Assembly: GCA_944326685.1 (NCBI GenBank)
Contig: CALVEV010000030.1
Span: 1-41,711 of the forward strand
Length of the DNA stretch: 41,711 nt
Source: Candidatus Gastranaerophilales bacterium
GTDB taxonomy: Bacteria > Cyanobacteriota > Vampirovibrionia > Gastranaerophilales > Gastranaerophilaceae
Direction of reading: 5' to 3'
The notes under the pieces were generated by a model that was not told the DNA's origin, did no database searches, and worked only from the letters and a program-made list of their open reading frames with translations. Both the position numbers and the translations under genes were made by a program. Below are positions 7,857 through 14,811 of the stretch, in pieces. Each line of letters opens with the position of its first letter. Within the stretch, counting starts at the first letter, position 1.

Positions 7857-8514
7857 GGTTCTAAAATTATGCAAACGTTTGAATAAAGTTACAGCATCAG
7901 AAATCGCACCGATTTTAATGCTTGATGAAAAAGAGGTTTCTAATATTTTAAATGAATTGGTCAGTGAAGATAAGCTAACAGTTAGAGAGGATTTGATTTA
8001 TTTTTACAAGGAGGTTGGAAGTCAAAAATCGAATCCTATTTTTTTAGAATATCATCCAAAAGAGGAGTCCGAGTTTATACTGAAATGTTATTGTATTGGA
8101 GTAAAAACCGAACAATGTGCTTTTTTATTGGGCATAGGGGATGCAACAGCTCAAAAATATAACATGTATTTTAGAAAAATTATTTATCAGAATCAGTTGG
8201 CAGAATTAAAAAAATACTTTAATAAAAAACCTAAATTACCAAAAATGAGAACATTCTATGATACGGAAGTTTATTTTTATATGTATGACAACAAATTATT
8301 TGTTGTGGATAAGCCTCTTAAATCCAATATTGATTATCAACATACTAGAGATGAAAAATTAAGAATTAAAGTCTTATATTCAAGATTACGAAGAAGCATA
8401 AATCACTCTAATAAAAAGAAATTTATGCATCATCATGTAGCTGAGGGGATTTTACGAATGCATTTGTCAGACGTAGAATTGATAGACTATTTAAAAAAAT
8501 ATATAAATTTTTAA
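7846..8514 (+). CDS. Helix-turn-helix protein, third gene of the transposition operon
   Basis: This protein of about 222 residues is not assigned to a known family. Residues 1-55 look like a winged helix (KVTASEIAPILMLDEKEVSNIL followed by a LTVREDLIYFY wing). A second helix-turn-helix-like part follows (about 72-105: YCIGVKTEQCAFLLGIGDATAQKY). The C-terminal half is basic with HTRDEKLRIKVLYSRLRR. It starts inside the ATPase gene (AAGGAG at 7835, ATG 7846; a TTG at 7843 is the alternative) and ends just before convergent genes. By position it could be the early regulator or the activator of the late promoters, since no Mor/C homologue is visible. That role is inference. Confidence 0.75.
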   Translation: MKNKVLKLCKRLNKVTASEIAPILMLDEKEVSNILNELVSEDKLTVREDLIYFYKEVGSQKSNPIFLEYHPKEESEFILKCYCIGVKTEQCAFLLGIGDATAQKYNMYFRKIIYQNQLAELKKYFNKKPKLPKMRTFYDTEVYFYMYDNKLFVVDKPLKSNIDYQHTRDEKLRIKVLYSRLRRSINHSNKKKFMHHHVAEGILRMHLSDVELIDYLKKYINF

Positions 8515-8517
8515 ATA

Positions 8518-8664
8518 TCATATTTCTACATAAAAATATACTCTGTCTTCGTTATCTTCAACTTGTAATAAATCACAACTGTAATTGCCTTCAATATCGA
8601 TAACTTCAACATCCGCATCGGGATTGCATTTTTTTAATTGTTTAATTAACTCTTCTACTTTCAT
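8518..8664 (-). CDS. 48-aa hypothetical protein
   Basis: A short acidic protein starts MKVEELIKQLKKCNPDADVEV. The pattern 'eLi..Lkk.nPdAeV.v' is common in small phage and plasmid proteins of unknown function. The start ATG 8664 has AAAGG 13 bases upstream. It is the last gene of a minus-strand unit and faces the helix-turn-helix gene with 3 bases between the stops. It is small but has a recognisable family style. Confidence 0.7.
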   Translation of the reverse strand: MKVEELIKQLKKCNPDADVEVIDIEGNYSCDLLQVEDNEDRVYFYVEI

Positions 8665-8666
8665 AA

Positions 8667-8837
8667 TTAATTTTTACCTTTCAGTTTTGCAATTTCTGCT
8701 TGTAATTCTTGAATATACAACCCTGCTGCTCCAAGGATATTTCTTGTATATGTGTTTCCGTATGATTCGAATAGTTTGCCGTCTTCAGTAATTCCAACAA
8801 TATATTTGTCTTTTTGAAATATAATTTTTAATTTCAT
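8667..8837 (-). CDS. 56-aa hypothetical protein
   Basis: ATG 8837 has a strong SD (AAGGAGATAAACT). The protein starts with a beta-like segment (MKLKIIFQKDKYIVGITEDGKLFESYG) and ends in a short amphipathic helix, IQELQAEIAKLKGK. No family is recognised. It ends 2 bases before the 48-aa gene and follows the 80-aa gene by 11 bases, so the three form one operon. Confidence 0.7.
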   Translation of the reverse strand: MKLKIIFQKDKYIVGITEDGKLFESYGNTYTRNILGAAGLYIQELQAEIAKLKGKN

Positions 8838-8848
8838 AGTTTATCTCC

Positions 8849-9091
8849 TTATGCCTTTAAGCCTAATTCTTGAAGTTCGTCTTCATCTAAATCTTCAATT
8901 GCTCTGATGTCATCCATTGATACATTGTATTTTTTGCCGTTTTCATCAACACATGTTGCAAATGGGATATGTGCATCGGCATAAACATTTGTCCAAGTAT
9001 AAAGGATTAAACCTAGTTTTTGAGTATTGAAGTTTACAATCTTTGTTCCAAATAATGTTCTGTCAAAATCTTTTAAATTTTCTACTGTCAT
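8849..9091 (-). CDS. 80-aa hypothetical protein
   Basis: The start ATG 9091 has AAAGGCGG upstream. The protein has a compact N-terminal part with IVNFNTQKLGLILYTWTNVYAD and a strongly acidic C-terminus (IRAIEDLDEDELQELGLKA). No family is recognised. It is the first gene after hairpin repeat A (9123-9190) and probably the first gene of a three-gene unit with the 56-aa and 48-aa genes. Confidence 0.75.
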   Translation of the reverse strand: MTVENLKDFDRTLFGTKIVNFNTQKLGLILYTWTNVYADAHIPFATCVDENGKKYNVSMDDIRAIEDLDEDELQELGLKA

Positions 9092-9122
9092 AATATGCCG
9101 CCTTTCGTTTATTTACATTGAC

Positions 9123-9190
9123 ATTAATGCCTCTGAATAGTCATTAATTCAAGTGATTAAAGACTATTCAGTATCATTTCGACACATTAA
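9123..9190 (-). promoter_or_regulatory. Intergenic repeat A: hairpin and candidate promoter
   Basis: CTGAATAGTC (9133-9142) and GACTATTCAG (9162-9171) are perfect 10-bp inverted arms, followed by the family motif GTATCATTTCGACACATTAA up to 9190, which includes the stop of the upstream gene. On the minus strand TTGAAT (9152-9147) and ATTAAT (9128-9123) are 18 bases apart, exactly as in repeat B. It lies in front of the 80-aa gene unit. Confidence 0.55.
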
Positions 9191-9525
9191 AGAAGTTCTG
9201 AAATATACTTTTTTAAACGCTCGATATCTTTGTCGAATTCTTTTTTTGCATTTGGAGCTTTAGTGTCTCTGTATGGAAGATAATGACAAAGTCCTTCCGG
9301 AGTTCTCATTTCTGCATGTGGAATAAAATAAATAACACGCCATTCCAAGTTATCAAGAACTGATGCTCTTGCATAACATTGTCCTCTGTAACTATCCGAT
9401 TTTAGTTCCAACATAACTTTTAAATTTTTAAATTCATAAATTACACGTCTTGAAATTGATTGATTGCTTGATGCGTAAGTTATATCTTCTATAATTTTTT
9501 CTGTTTTTGTTTTTGTTGTTGCCAT
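9187..9525 (-). CDS. 112-aa hypothetical protein
   Basis: ATG 9525 has a strong SD (AAGGAGATATAAAT). The N-terminus is a Lys/Thr-rich tail, then a predicted beta-rich fold with RRVIYEFKNLKVMLELKSDSYRGQCYARASVL, and a C-terminal helix. No family is recognised and there is no membrane segment. It is the second gene of the unit that starts with the 74-aa gene (12-bp gap). Its stop lies inside repeat A. Confidence 0.75.
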   Translation of the reverse strand: MATTKTKTEKIIEDITYASSNQSISRRVIYEFKNLKVMLELKSDSYRGQCYARASVLDNLEWRVIYFIPHAEMRTPEGLCHYLPYRDTKAPNAKKEFDKDIERLKKYISELL

Positions 9526-9537
9526 ATTTATATCTCC

Positions 9538-9762
9538 TTATCTGTCAGCTTTTGTGCCATCGCTAAATACTAATTCATCGATTCTCAAGTCTCCGCTTGA
9601 AGAATCCTTACGGTATTTAATACTTTTGAAACCGTTTTCATCGCTGAATGCAAATACTCCACAGCCTTCGAAAGCTATGCCATACTTTTTAGAAATTTTT
9701 TCTAATTCATCCATAAATGCTTGATAATTTTTTTCTTCTTTTTCTTCTAAATAAATGCCCAT
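9538..9762 (-). CDS. 74-aa hypothetical protein
   Basis: ATG 9762 (MGIYLEEKEEKNYQAF) is chosen over the upstream in-frame start at 9792 because AAAGGA lies at correct spacing before it. The protein is an N-terminal acidic helix followed by a small beta domain (FEGCGVFAFSDENGFKSIKY). No family is recognised. It is the first gene after hairpin repeat B. Confidence 0.7.
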   Translation of the reverse strand: MGIYLEEKEEKNYQAFMDELEKISKKYGIAFEGCGVFAFSDENGFKSIKYRKDSSSGDLRIDELVFSDGTKADR

Positions 9763-9796
9763 AATGTTGTCCTTTCTTGGTTTTACTAGCATTCAC

Positions 9797-9866
9797 ATTA
9801 ATCGAATAGGTGCAGCGACTATTCAAGTCTATTGCACCTATTTCGTATCATTCAGACACAATTTAA
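9797..9866 (-). promoter_or_regulatory. Intergenic repeat B: long hairpin and candidate promoter
   Basis: AATAGGTGCA (9805-9814) pairs with TGCACCTATT (9833-9842), with an inner stem GACT (9817-9820)/AGTC (9826-9829). The adjoining 25 bases, 9839-9863, are identical to 10971-10995 in repeat C. On the minus strand TTGAAT (9826-9821) and ATTAAT (9802-9797) are 18 bases apart. The stop codon of the DUF4314 gene lies at its edge. Confidence 0.6.
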
Positions 9867-10066
9867 ATCTTTGTTACCCTGTCTTCGGGATATGCTGCTC
9901 CAAGTGTTGAACCGTTATCCCATTTAATGTGAATAGTTCCGATATCATCAACGTACATTACAGTTCCCAAAGTCCCGATAGGCGGTGCTTGTATGTCATT
10001 CATTTCAACTAATTTCACTCTTGTTCCTGCCGGATATAAATCTTTTAAAAATTGTATATTTCTCAT
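9863..10066 (-). CDS. DUF4314 family protein
   Basis: This 67-aa protein matches the DUF4314 pattern: LYPAGTRVKLVEMND, then APPIGTLGTVMYVDDIGTIHIKWDNGS and a terminal DRV. The family consists of small SH3-like beta-barrel proteins of mobile elements with no known function. It follows the DUF4268 gene by 14 bases on the same strand and ends in repeat B, so the two form one unit. Confidence 0.85.
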   Translation of the reverse strand: MRNIQFLKDLYPAGTRVKLVEMNDIQAPPIGTLGTVMYVDDIGTIHIKWDNGSTLGAAYPEDRVTKI

Positions 10067-10080
10067 TTTTCCCGCCTTTT

Positions 10081-10899
10081 CTATACTAAATACTTTGAAA
10101 ATACTTTCTTAAAATCTTCTGCTGTTTTGATTTGGAGTTTAACAGCTCTTTCAATATTTTCTTCTTTTAAAATATCTACTCCGAGTGTTTTTCTTATGCG
10201 TGAGGATTTCTTACCTTCTATCGGTTGCCATTCTAAAAATCCAAGTTCCTCTTCAATTTCAACTTTGTGTTCCAATAATTTTTCAAAAATTGTCTGGTCG
10301 TTGTTAATAAAAATTTCAGTTGCGACATATCCTAATTTTGTATTTACTGTTTGCATTATTTGAACCCCACGTTTACCCATAGGCAAATATTGAAAATGTT
10401 GTGGCTTTGGATTGACTTGCATTTCGCTTTGTAATTCATCACAAATTTCGAAATATTTTTCCCAGTATTCTTTTTGAAATATTTTCGCAGGGGTATTTTC
10501 GTTTCTTGTATAACTTTTTTTATCGTTTAATTCGGGTTTCAAAAGGCATTCAAAGCCCATTTTATCCCCATTCAAAAAGGCTTTAAAAATAAATATTTTA
10601 ATGCCTTTAATCGCAAAATGATTTAATGCTTTTGCTGCCGTTACCAATTCTTCTTTCTCTGAAGTTACATACCAAACGATAAACGGAGCTTTATTTAGAT
10701 TTAAACTCTCAATTTCATTCAAGAGCGAAACCATTGTTTCCATTTTCTGTGTTAAATCACAAATGGATACAACGGTTTGTCCATCAGCTTTTGGATAACT
10801 TGCTAATGTTGAAGTTACAATTGGCGGATAATAATCTGCCATAAACTCTTCAAAATTTTTCTTACTTTTTAATGCTTCTTCAGGTGTAATTGTTGTCAT
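10081..10899 (-). CDS. DUF4268 domain protein
   Basis: This 272-aa protein starts at ATG 10899 with AAAGGAGG. The C-terminal half (about 135-270) has the DUF4268 pattern: YWEKYFEICDEL, GYVATEIFINND, EEELGFLEWQPIEGKKSSRI and a final FKKVFSKYL. The N-terminal half, with FIVWYVTSEKEELVTAAKALNHFAI, resembles the nuclease-like N-terminal domains often attached to DUF4268, but a full PD-(D/E)xK active site is not evident. The family's role is unknown; a link to DNA restriction or defence is only an inference. It is the first gene after repeat C. Confidence 0.85.
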   Translation of the reverse strand: MTTITPEEALKSKKNFEEFMADYYPPIVTSTLASYPKADGQTVVSICDLTQKMETMVSLLNEIESLNLNKAPFIVWYVTSEKEELVTAAKALNHFAIKGIKIFIFKAFLNGDKMGFECLLKPELNDKKSYTRNENTPAKIFQKEYWEKYFEICDELQSEMQVNPKPQHFQYLPMGKRGVQIMQTVNTKLGYVATEIFINNDQTIFEKLLEHKVEIEEELGFLEWQPIEGKKSSRIRKTLGVDILKEENIERAVKLQIKTAEDFKKVFSKYLV

Positions 10900-10937
10900 A
10901 ATGACCTCCTTTAATTAAGTACAGTCATATTCATCAC

Positions 10938-10996
10938 TCGACTATTGCTGAATTTAAAGTCTATTTCGATTATTTCGTATCATTCAGACACAATTA
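10938..10996 (-). promoter_or_regulatory. Intergenic repeat C
   Basis: Bases 10971-10995 are identical to 9839-9863 of repeat B. The inner arms GACT (10940-10943) and AGTC (10958-10961) are present. The outer stem is eroded and the TTGAAT/ATTAAT pair is not clearly kept. It separates the DUF4268 unit from the upstream MGGRGSGGG genes. Confidence 0.55.
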
Positions 10997-11608
10997 CCAA
11001 TCTTTTCCGTCAAGTCCACGATTGTTACGTTCATTGTTTGCGGCAAAGAAGTTTTTATTATGCTGATCATATATTTTCTGATATTTTGCTTTTGTTTTAG
11101 GATTGGAAGTTTTTTCGATTTTTTGTCTGGCCTTACTGCTCTCTTTATATGATTTATTGTAAAAAGAGTTTAACTGTCCGTTCGTCATTGATTTTATATT
11201 ATTAGTAGCTTGTTTATCTCTGACGTTGTATTTTTCATTAATTGCCAAATAATGAATTTGAGTACGAATATCTGCTCGTGATTGAGCTTCGCTTACTTTT
11301 GAAATTTGTTTATCCAAAGCAAGTGATTTTGATTCGTAGTCTTTATCACTCATGTTGACCTTTTTAAATTCTTCATTCATTTTCCTTAATTTGTTTTGTT
11401 CAAGAGCAAGTTTAACGGTTTCGTTATTCATCTGATTTTTTGTGTTAATAATAGCTCTATTTAATTCTTTATCGGTCATTTCAGATAATTTACTTTTCAC
11501 TTGTTCATTAAAATCCCTGTTATTATTAGCTCTGATATCAGAGAATGCACCACCTAATGAGGCTTTGCCTCCTCCTGCTTTACCGCCACCTGAACCACGA
11601 CCTCCCAT
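10994..11608 (-). CDS. MGGRGSGGG-leader protein 1, 204 aa
   Basis: SD AAAGGAGATTAATTT precedes ATG 11608. The N-terminus MGGRGSGGGKAGGGKAS is a Gly/Arg/Ser-rich flexible leader like that of the next gene upstream. It is followed by a long, highly charged, probably all-helical part (about 35-150), then KIYDQHNKNFFAANNERNNRG. Similar glycine-rich leaders occur on phage and element proteins, including some head-associated and toxin-like proteins, but I cannot assign a function. It is the second of two tandem genes sharing the leader (3-bp gap). Confidence 0.75.
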   Translation of the reverse strand: MGGRGSGGGKAGGGKASLGGAFSDIRANNNRDFNEQVKSKLSEMTDKELNRAIINTKNQMNNETVKLALEQNKLRKMNEEFKKVNMSDKDYESKSLALDKQISKVSEAQSRADIRTQIHYLAINEKYNVRDKQATNNIKSMTNGQLNSFYNKSYKESSKARQKIEKTSNPKTKAKYQKIYDQHNKNFFAANNERNNRGLDGKDW

Positions 11609-11611
11609 AAA

Positions 11612-12253
11612 TTAATCTCCTTTCATTTTTGGAATATCAAAATCAATCCAATTCTTTTCACTTGCTCCCCAAGTTATTTTTCTGCCTGATTGTTTTGAAA
11701 GTTTTTTAACTACTTTGTCTATTTGTTTACCACTTGATTTATGTAAAATTTGCCAATCATAATCTTGTTCGTATTTGTGTGGATTTTTCCATTTACCTAA
11801 ATCTCTGATTGAAACATTTATTGTATTGCCATAATCTTCAATTCTAAAATCGCTACGTCTAAGAGAGCCATCAGTCGTAACATTACGAAGTAAGCTAGTT
11901 TGCAAATCGAAAACTGTGCTATCCATAGACATTTTAGCTTTTGTTCTTCTTGGGTCTTTTTCTTTCTTTTCGGGTTTTATTCCGTTCTTTTTGTTTTCTG
12001 CACGTTTTGCACGAGCTTTAGCAAGAGCTTCCAGTCTCTTTTCTTGAGTTGTTTTTTCTTTTGGTTTTTCTTTGGCATCAATATTATCAATTTCTTTTTT
12101 GATTGATGACATTGCACGAACTCTCTCTTCAACCGTGTATGACGGATTTCCTGAAATGTTATTGTATAAATTTATCAATTCATCTTTTTTCATTGTTCCA
12201 CCACCAGCAGATGCTTTTCCGCTTCTACCACCACCTGAACCACGACCACCCAT
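11612..12253 (-). CDS. MGGRGSGGG-leader protein 2, 213 aa
   Basis: The start ATG 12253 overlaps the stop of the DUF4417 gene (TAATG). The leader MGGRGSGGGRSGKASAGG is followed by a helical charged region rich in Lys (about 50-110: AKARAKRAENKKNG). A C-terminal beta-rich domain of about 90 residues follows, with TINVSIRDLGKW, YDWQILHKSSGKQIDKVV and ITWGASEKNW. No family is recognised. The domains after the leader are unrelated to its neighbour's, so the shared N-terminus looks like a common delivery or assembly tag. Confidence 0.75.
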   Translation of the reverse strand: MGGRGSGGGRSGKASAGGGTMKKDELINLYNNISGNPSYTVEERVRAMSSIKKEIDNIDAKEKPKEKTTQEKRLEALAKARAKRAENKKNGIKPEKKEKDPRRTKAKMSMDSTVFDLQTSLLRNVTTDGSLRRSDFRIEDYGNTINVSIRDLGKWKNPHKYEQDYDWQILHKSSGKQIDKVVKKLSKQSGRKITWGASEKNWIDFDIPKMKGD

Positions 12254-12873
12254 TATGACCTCGCTTTCTTAAATTTATTCATGTACGGTTCGAACCAACG
12301 GAGGTTTTTATATCCGTCAAGTTCGCTCAGTTTGTTTCCATAAATCAAAATTTCTTTTGGTTCAAGTTGTTTTAACATTTCTTCAAAGCCTTGCATAAAG
12401 AGAGTTATAGCGTTTTTATCATTCAAAACACCAACCGTTCCAATTGCAACAACTGAATGTTTTGGAATTCCTAAAAAGGCATATTTATAGCTTGATTCAT
12501 CAGACCAACTGACAGTCGGAATAACCTTTATTCCGTTTTCTTGCCAATATCTTGCACACCATCTGTTCCTATAAACTTGCCAGATTTGGAAAGCTTCGGG
12601 GTAATTCGTGTACATCGAAAAATCAGGAGATAACACTCCATCGTATTGTTTTAAAACTGCAAGCTGTGAGTCTGCGTTTTTCCAACATCTCTCAAAACGA
12701 TAATCATCTAAAAAGAAGTGTGCCGTTCCGTTCCTGTTTTTATCAACCCTGTAGGGGATGAGTTCCTTTATGGGAAACTCATCCGGCTTTAAATCAGGGA
12801 TACCATAGGGATTAGAGGAGGAGAAAAAACCTTTTTCAACATTTTGCACATTCAGCATATCTTTCCAATACAT
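12253..12873 (-). CDS. DUF4417 family protein
   Basis: This 206-aa protein starts at ATG 12873 with GGAG. It carries the DUF4417 pattern: AHFFLDDYRFERCWKN, VLSPDFSMYTNYP, IWQVYRNRWCARYWQENGI, VIPTVSWSDESSYKYAF and a later VVAIGTVG. DUF4417 proteins are frequent in phages and mobile elements of gut bacteria. Their biochemical role is unknown. The length is normal for the family. The gene follows the 96-aa gene in the same unit. Confidence 0.88.
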   Translation of the reverse strand: MYWKDMLNVQNVEKGFFSSSNPYGIPDLKPDEFPIKELIPYRVDKNRNGTAHFFLDDYRFERCWKNADSQLAVLKQYDGVLSPDFSMYTNYPEAFQIWQVYRNRWCARYWQENGIKVIPTVSWSDESSYKYAFLGIPKHSVVAIGTVGVLNDKNAITLFMQGFEEMLKQLEPKEILIYGNKLSELDGYKNLRWFEPYMNKFKKARS

Positions 12874-12882
12874 ATAAACTCC

Positions 12883-13173
12883 TTATGCTCTTAATGTCTT
12901 AACTGTTTCCAGCAAATAATTTGCAAATGATTCAATCGCATTAACGCCTTGATTAAAACAATAATCGTCAAGTTCGTTCGGAGAGTTTTGGATTTTTCCT
13001 TTTAATTTGAACAAGCTATCTATCGCAGGCTGTGTGTATTTTGCAAGATTTTCGTAGAGTTTTGTAATCGTTGTCGGAACTTTCTTTTTAATCAGTTTTA
13101 GAATAAAGGGTTGAATTATAGCCCAAATAGTGCTGAAGTCTTTCCAATTTTTGATAAATGATAAAATACTCAT
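12883..13173 (-). CDS. 96-aa protein next to the endolysin
   Basis: This small helical protein has MSILSFIKNWKDFSTIWAIIQPFILKLIKKKVPTT-like hydrophobic N-terminal segments (shown here only in part: FSTIWAIIQPFILKLI) and an amphipathic C-terminus. The hydrophobic stretch (about 13-30) could be membrane-associated, so a lysis accessory role is possible. No holin family is recognised. It starts 1 base after the amidase stop. Confidence 0.65.
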   Translation of the reverse strand: MSILSFIKNWKDFSTIWAIIQPFILKLIKKKVPTTITKLYENLAKYTQPAIDSLFKLKGKIQNSPNELDDYCFNQGVNAIESFANYLLETVKTLRA

Positions 13174-13174
13174 A

Positions 13175-13684
13175 TTATTTTCCTTTCTTTTGTTGAATTT
13201 GATACCATTGAATCTTGTTCCTTAAATAATCGCCAATTCTCTCTTTTTGTAGATTTGGCAAATACGGAAGATATGTGAAATCAATTTTCCCGTAGCTTGA
13301 AGTTTTAGGATGGGATTGACCGAATTCATAATGCGTAAAAACAGTTTTTTCTGAAACTGTAATTCCATATAAACTGCATAGCTTTGCTACTTTGGAACAC
13401 ATCGCCTCCACTTGTTTTTGAGTGAGAGGATATTTTGTTTTTTTATCTTTTAAATTAAAACCATACATCCCACAGCAAGAAACTCCGATGCATCCTGTGT
13501 TCCCACCACCGCAATGTGCTGCGTATTTTCCGTCATAACAATTTATATTATCTTGTGGGGTATAAGTGCCTTTGTATTCTTTGCCGTCTTTATCAAATAA
13601 AAAGTGATAGCAATTTAAGTTCTGCTCGCAGGGTTTATCTGCTCCTGCTGTCCAATGCAGACAGATTTTAGTTAGTGATGTCAT
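13175..13684 (-). CDS. N-acetylmuramoyl-L-alanine amidase (endolysin)
   Basis: This 169-aa Amidase_2-type zinc enzyme would cut the amide between muramic acid and the peptide stem for host lysis. Motifs are ICLHWTAG (zinc His10), the AAHCGGGNTGCIGVSCCG core, FTHYEFGQ (second zinc His) and KTSSYGKIDF at the third ligand region. There is no signal peptide and no separate cell-wall-binding domain, although the C-terminus is basic. ATG 13684 follows AAGGAG. A longer open frame from 13888 runs over the neighbouring fibre gene and has no start signals. Release would need a holin; the 96-aa neighbour or the protein at 30711 are candidates. Confidence 0.92.
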   Translation of the reverse strand: MTSLTKICLHWTAGADKPCEQNLNCYHFLFDKDGKEYKGTYTPQDNINCYDGKYAAHCGGGNTGCIGVSCCGMYGFNLKDKKTKYPLTQKQVEAMCSKVAKLCSLYGITVSEKTVFTHYEFGQSHPKTSSYGKIDFTYLPYLPNLQKERIGDYLRNKIQWYQIQQKKGK

Positions 13685-13694
13685 ATTATTCTCC

Positions 13695-14219
13695 TTATTT
13701 ATATCTGATACAAATTTGAACCGTTTTTGACGGTGGTTGAACTGTGGCTGATTTGCCATAAATTGTTGAAATTCTTGATGCATTAAATTGAATAATATTA
13801 AAACTTCCACCGACAGTTTCACAATGTTGTCCGCTTGCTGTTCCTGAATAATAGAATGCTCCGCCAATAGATGCCATTTTGTAATCATCTCCTGAAATAT
13901 AGCCTGTTATATTTGGCAATCCTGCATTAATAGATTTATTAGCTACAGAATTTGGTTGTAAAAAAACTCCTGTAATGTTGTAATCAGGTATTCTAAATTC
14001 ATCAGCAGCTTCTGTGCCATTATTAAAATTATCTTTAATCACTGAATATAATTCTTTATAATCTGCAATTTTTAAAATATAGCCATCACAGGGTAAACAT
14101 TTCGGAGGAATATAATTAATTGGATATGTAACGAGAGAACCGACGAAAGCGGATGTTAACTGATTATAAGTATAGTTATTTTGATTTAATAAGTTTGTTT
14201 TTAAATCTAAAATTTCCAT
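13695..14219 (-). CDS. Collar-domain tail fibre paralogue 3
   Basis: This 174-aa protein has a phage tail collar domain: CLPCDGYILKIADYKELY followed by FRIPDYNITGVFLQP. It shares a start (MEI.DLKTNLLNQNNY) and an end (IYGKSATVQPPSKTV) with the two genes before it, while the middle (about 110-150) is unrelated in sequence. Collar domains form trimeric distal or connecting parts of tail fibres. The variable middle may be the receptor-facing part. SD AAGGTAAATTT. Confidence 0.85.
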   Translation of the reverse strand: MEILDLKTNLLNQNNYTYNQLTSAFVGSLVTYPINYIPPKCLPCDGYILKIADYKELYSVIKDNFNNGTEAADEFRIPDYNITGVFLQPNSVANKSINAGLPNITGYISGDDYKMASIGGAFYYSGTASGQHCETVGGSFNIIQFNASRISTIYGKSATVQPPSKTVQICIRYK

Positions 14220-14228
14220 AAATTTACC

Positions 14229-14807
14229 TTATTTGTATTTAATGCAGATGTGAACAATTTGTGATGGGGGTTGTACAGTAGTGGATTTACCATAAATATT
14301 AGAATCTAATATTAAGTCTCCGGCTCTATATTTTAATGCGGTTGCATCAGTCATTAACCTCATAGGTTCATCGCTACCATCCGTTAATGCTGTCATTACA
14401 CCGCCATAATCATCTGTTCCATAAGAACTTAAATATTTTCCGCCATAATATGTATCAACTCTTGTTTTTGCATCAACTCTTAATGCAAGTTTTATACTTG
14501 GAATACCTGCATTTTTTGTTGTACCTAAATTTTTATTTCCCGGCTGTAAAAATCTTCCTGTTAAATTGTAATCAGGTATTCTAAATTCATCATCAGCTTC
14601 TGTGCCTGAATTAAATGTTGTGCCAATAATTTCATATAACTCACTAAAATCAATAATTTTTAAAACATATCCATCACAAGCCAAACAATCTTCAGGAGTA
14701 AATCGTTTTGGGAACGTATATAAAGCTCCTATTTTATTTCTTGTAAAGATATTTTTATGATAATCGTTTTGATTTATACGTTGTGTTTTTAAATTTGATA
14801 TTTCCAT
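14229..14807 (-). CDS. Collar-domain tail fibre paralogue 2
   Basis: This 192-aa protein has the same architecture as its two neighbours: CLACDGYVLKIIDFSELYEII, FRIPDYNLTGRFLQP and the end IYGKSTTVQPPSQIVHICIKYK (last residues only approximately shared). The central part (about 105-165) is specific to this copy. No clear Shine-Dalgarno precedes ATG 14807; the upstream gene stops 4 bases earlier, so translation may depend on coupling. This may give it a lower dose than copies 1 and 3. Confidence 0.85.
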   Translation of the reverse strand: MEISNLKTQRINQNDYHKNIFTRNKIGALYTFPKRFTPEDCLACDGYVLKIIDFSELYEIIGTTFNSGTEADDEFRIPDYNLTGRFLQPGNKNLGTTKNAGIPSIKLALRVDAKTRVDTYYGGKYLSSYGTDDYGGVMTALTDGSDEPMRLMTDATALKYRAGDLILDSNIYGKSTTVQPPSQIVHICIKYK

Positions 14808-14811
14808 AATT

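Noticed and set aside
13685..13888. N-terminal extension of the amidase frame
   Set aside because: It overlaps the collar-domain fibre gene, while ATG 13684 has a consensus SD and starts directly at the amidase fold.
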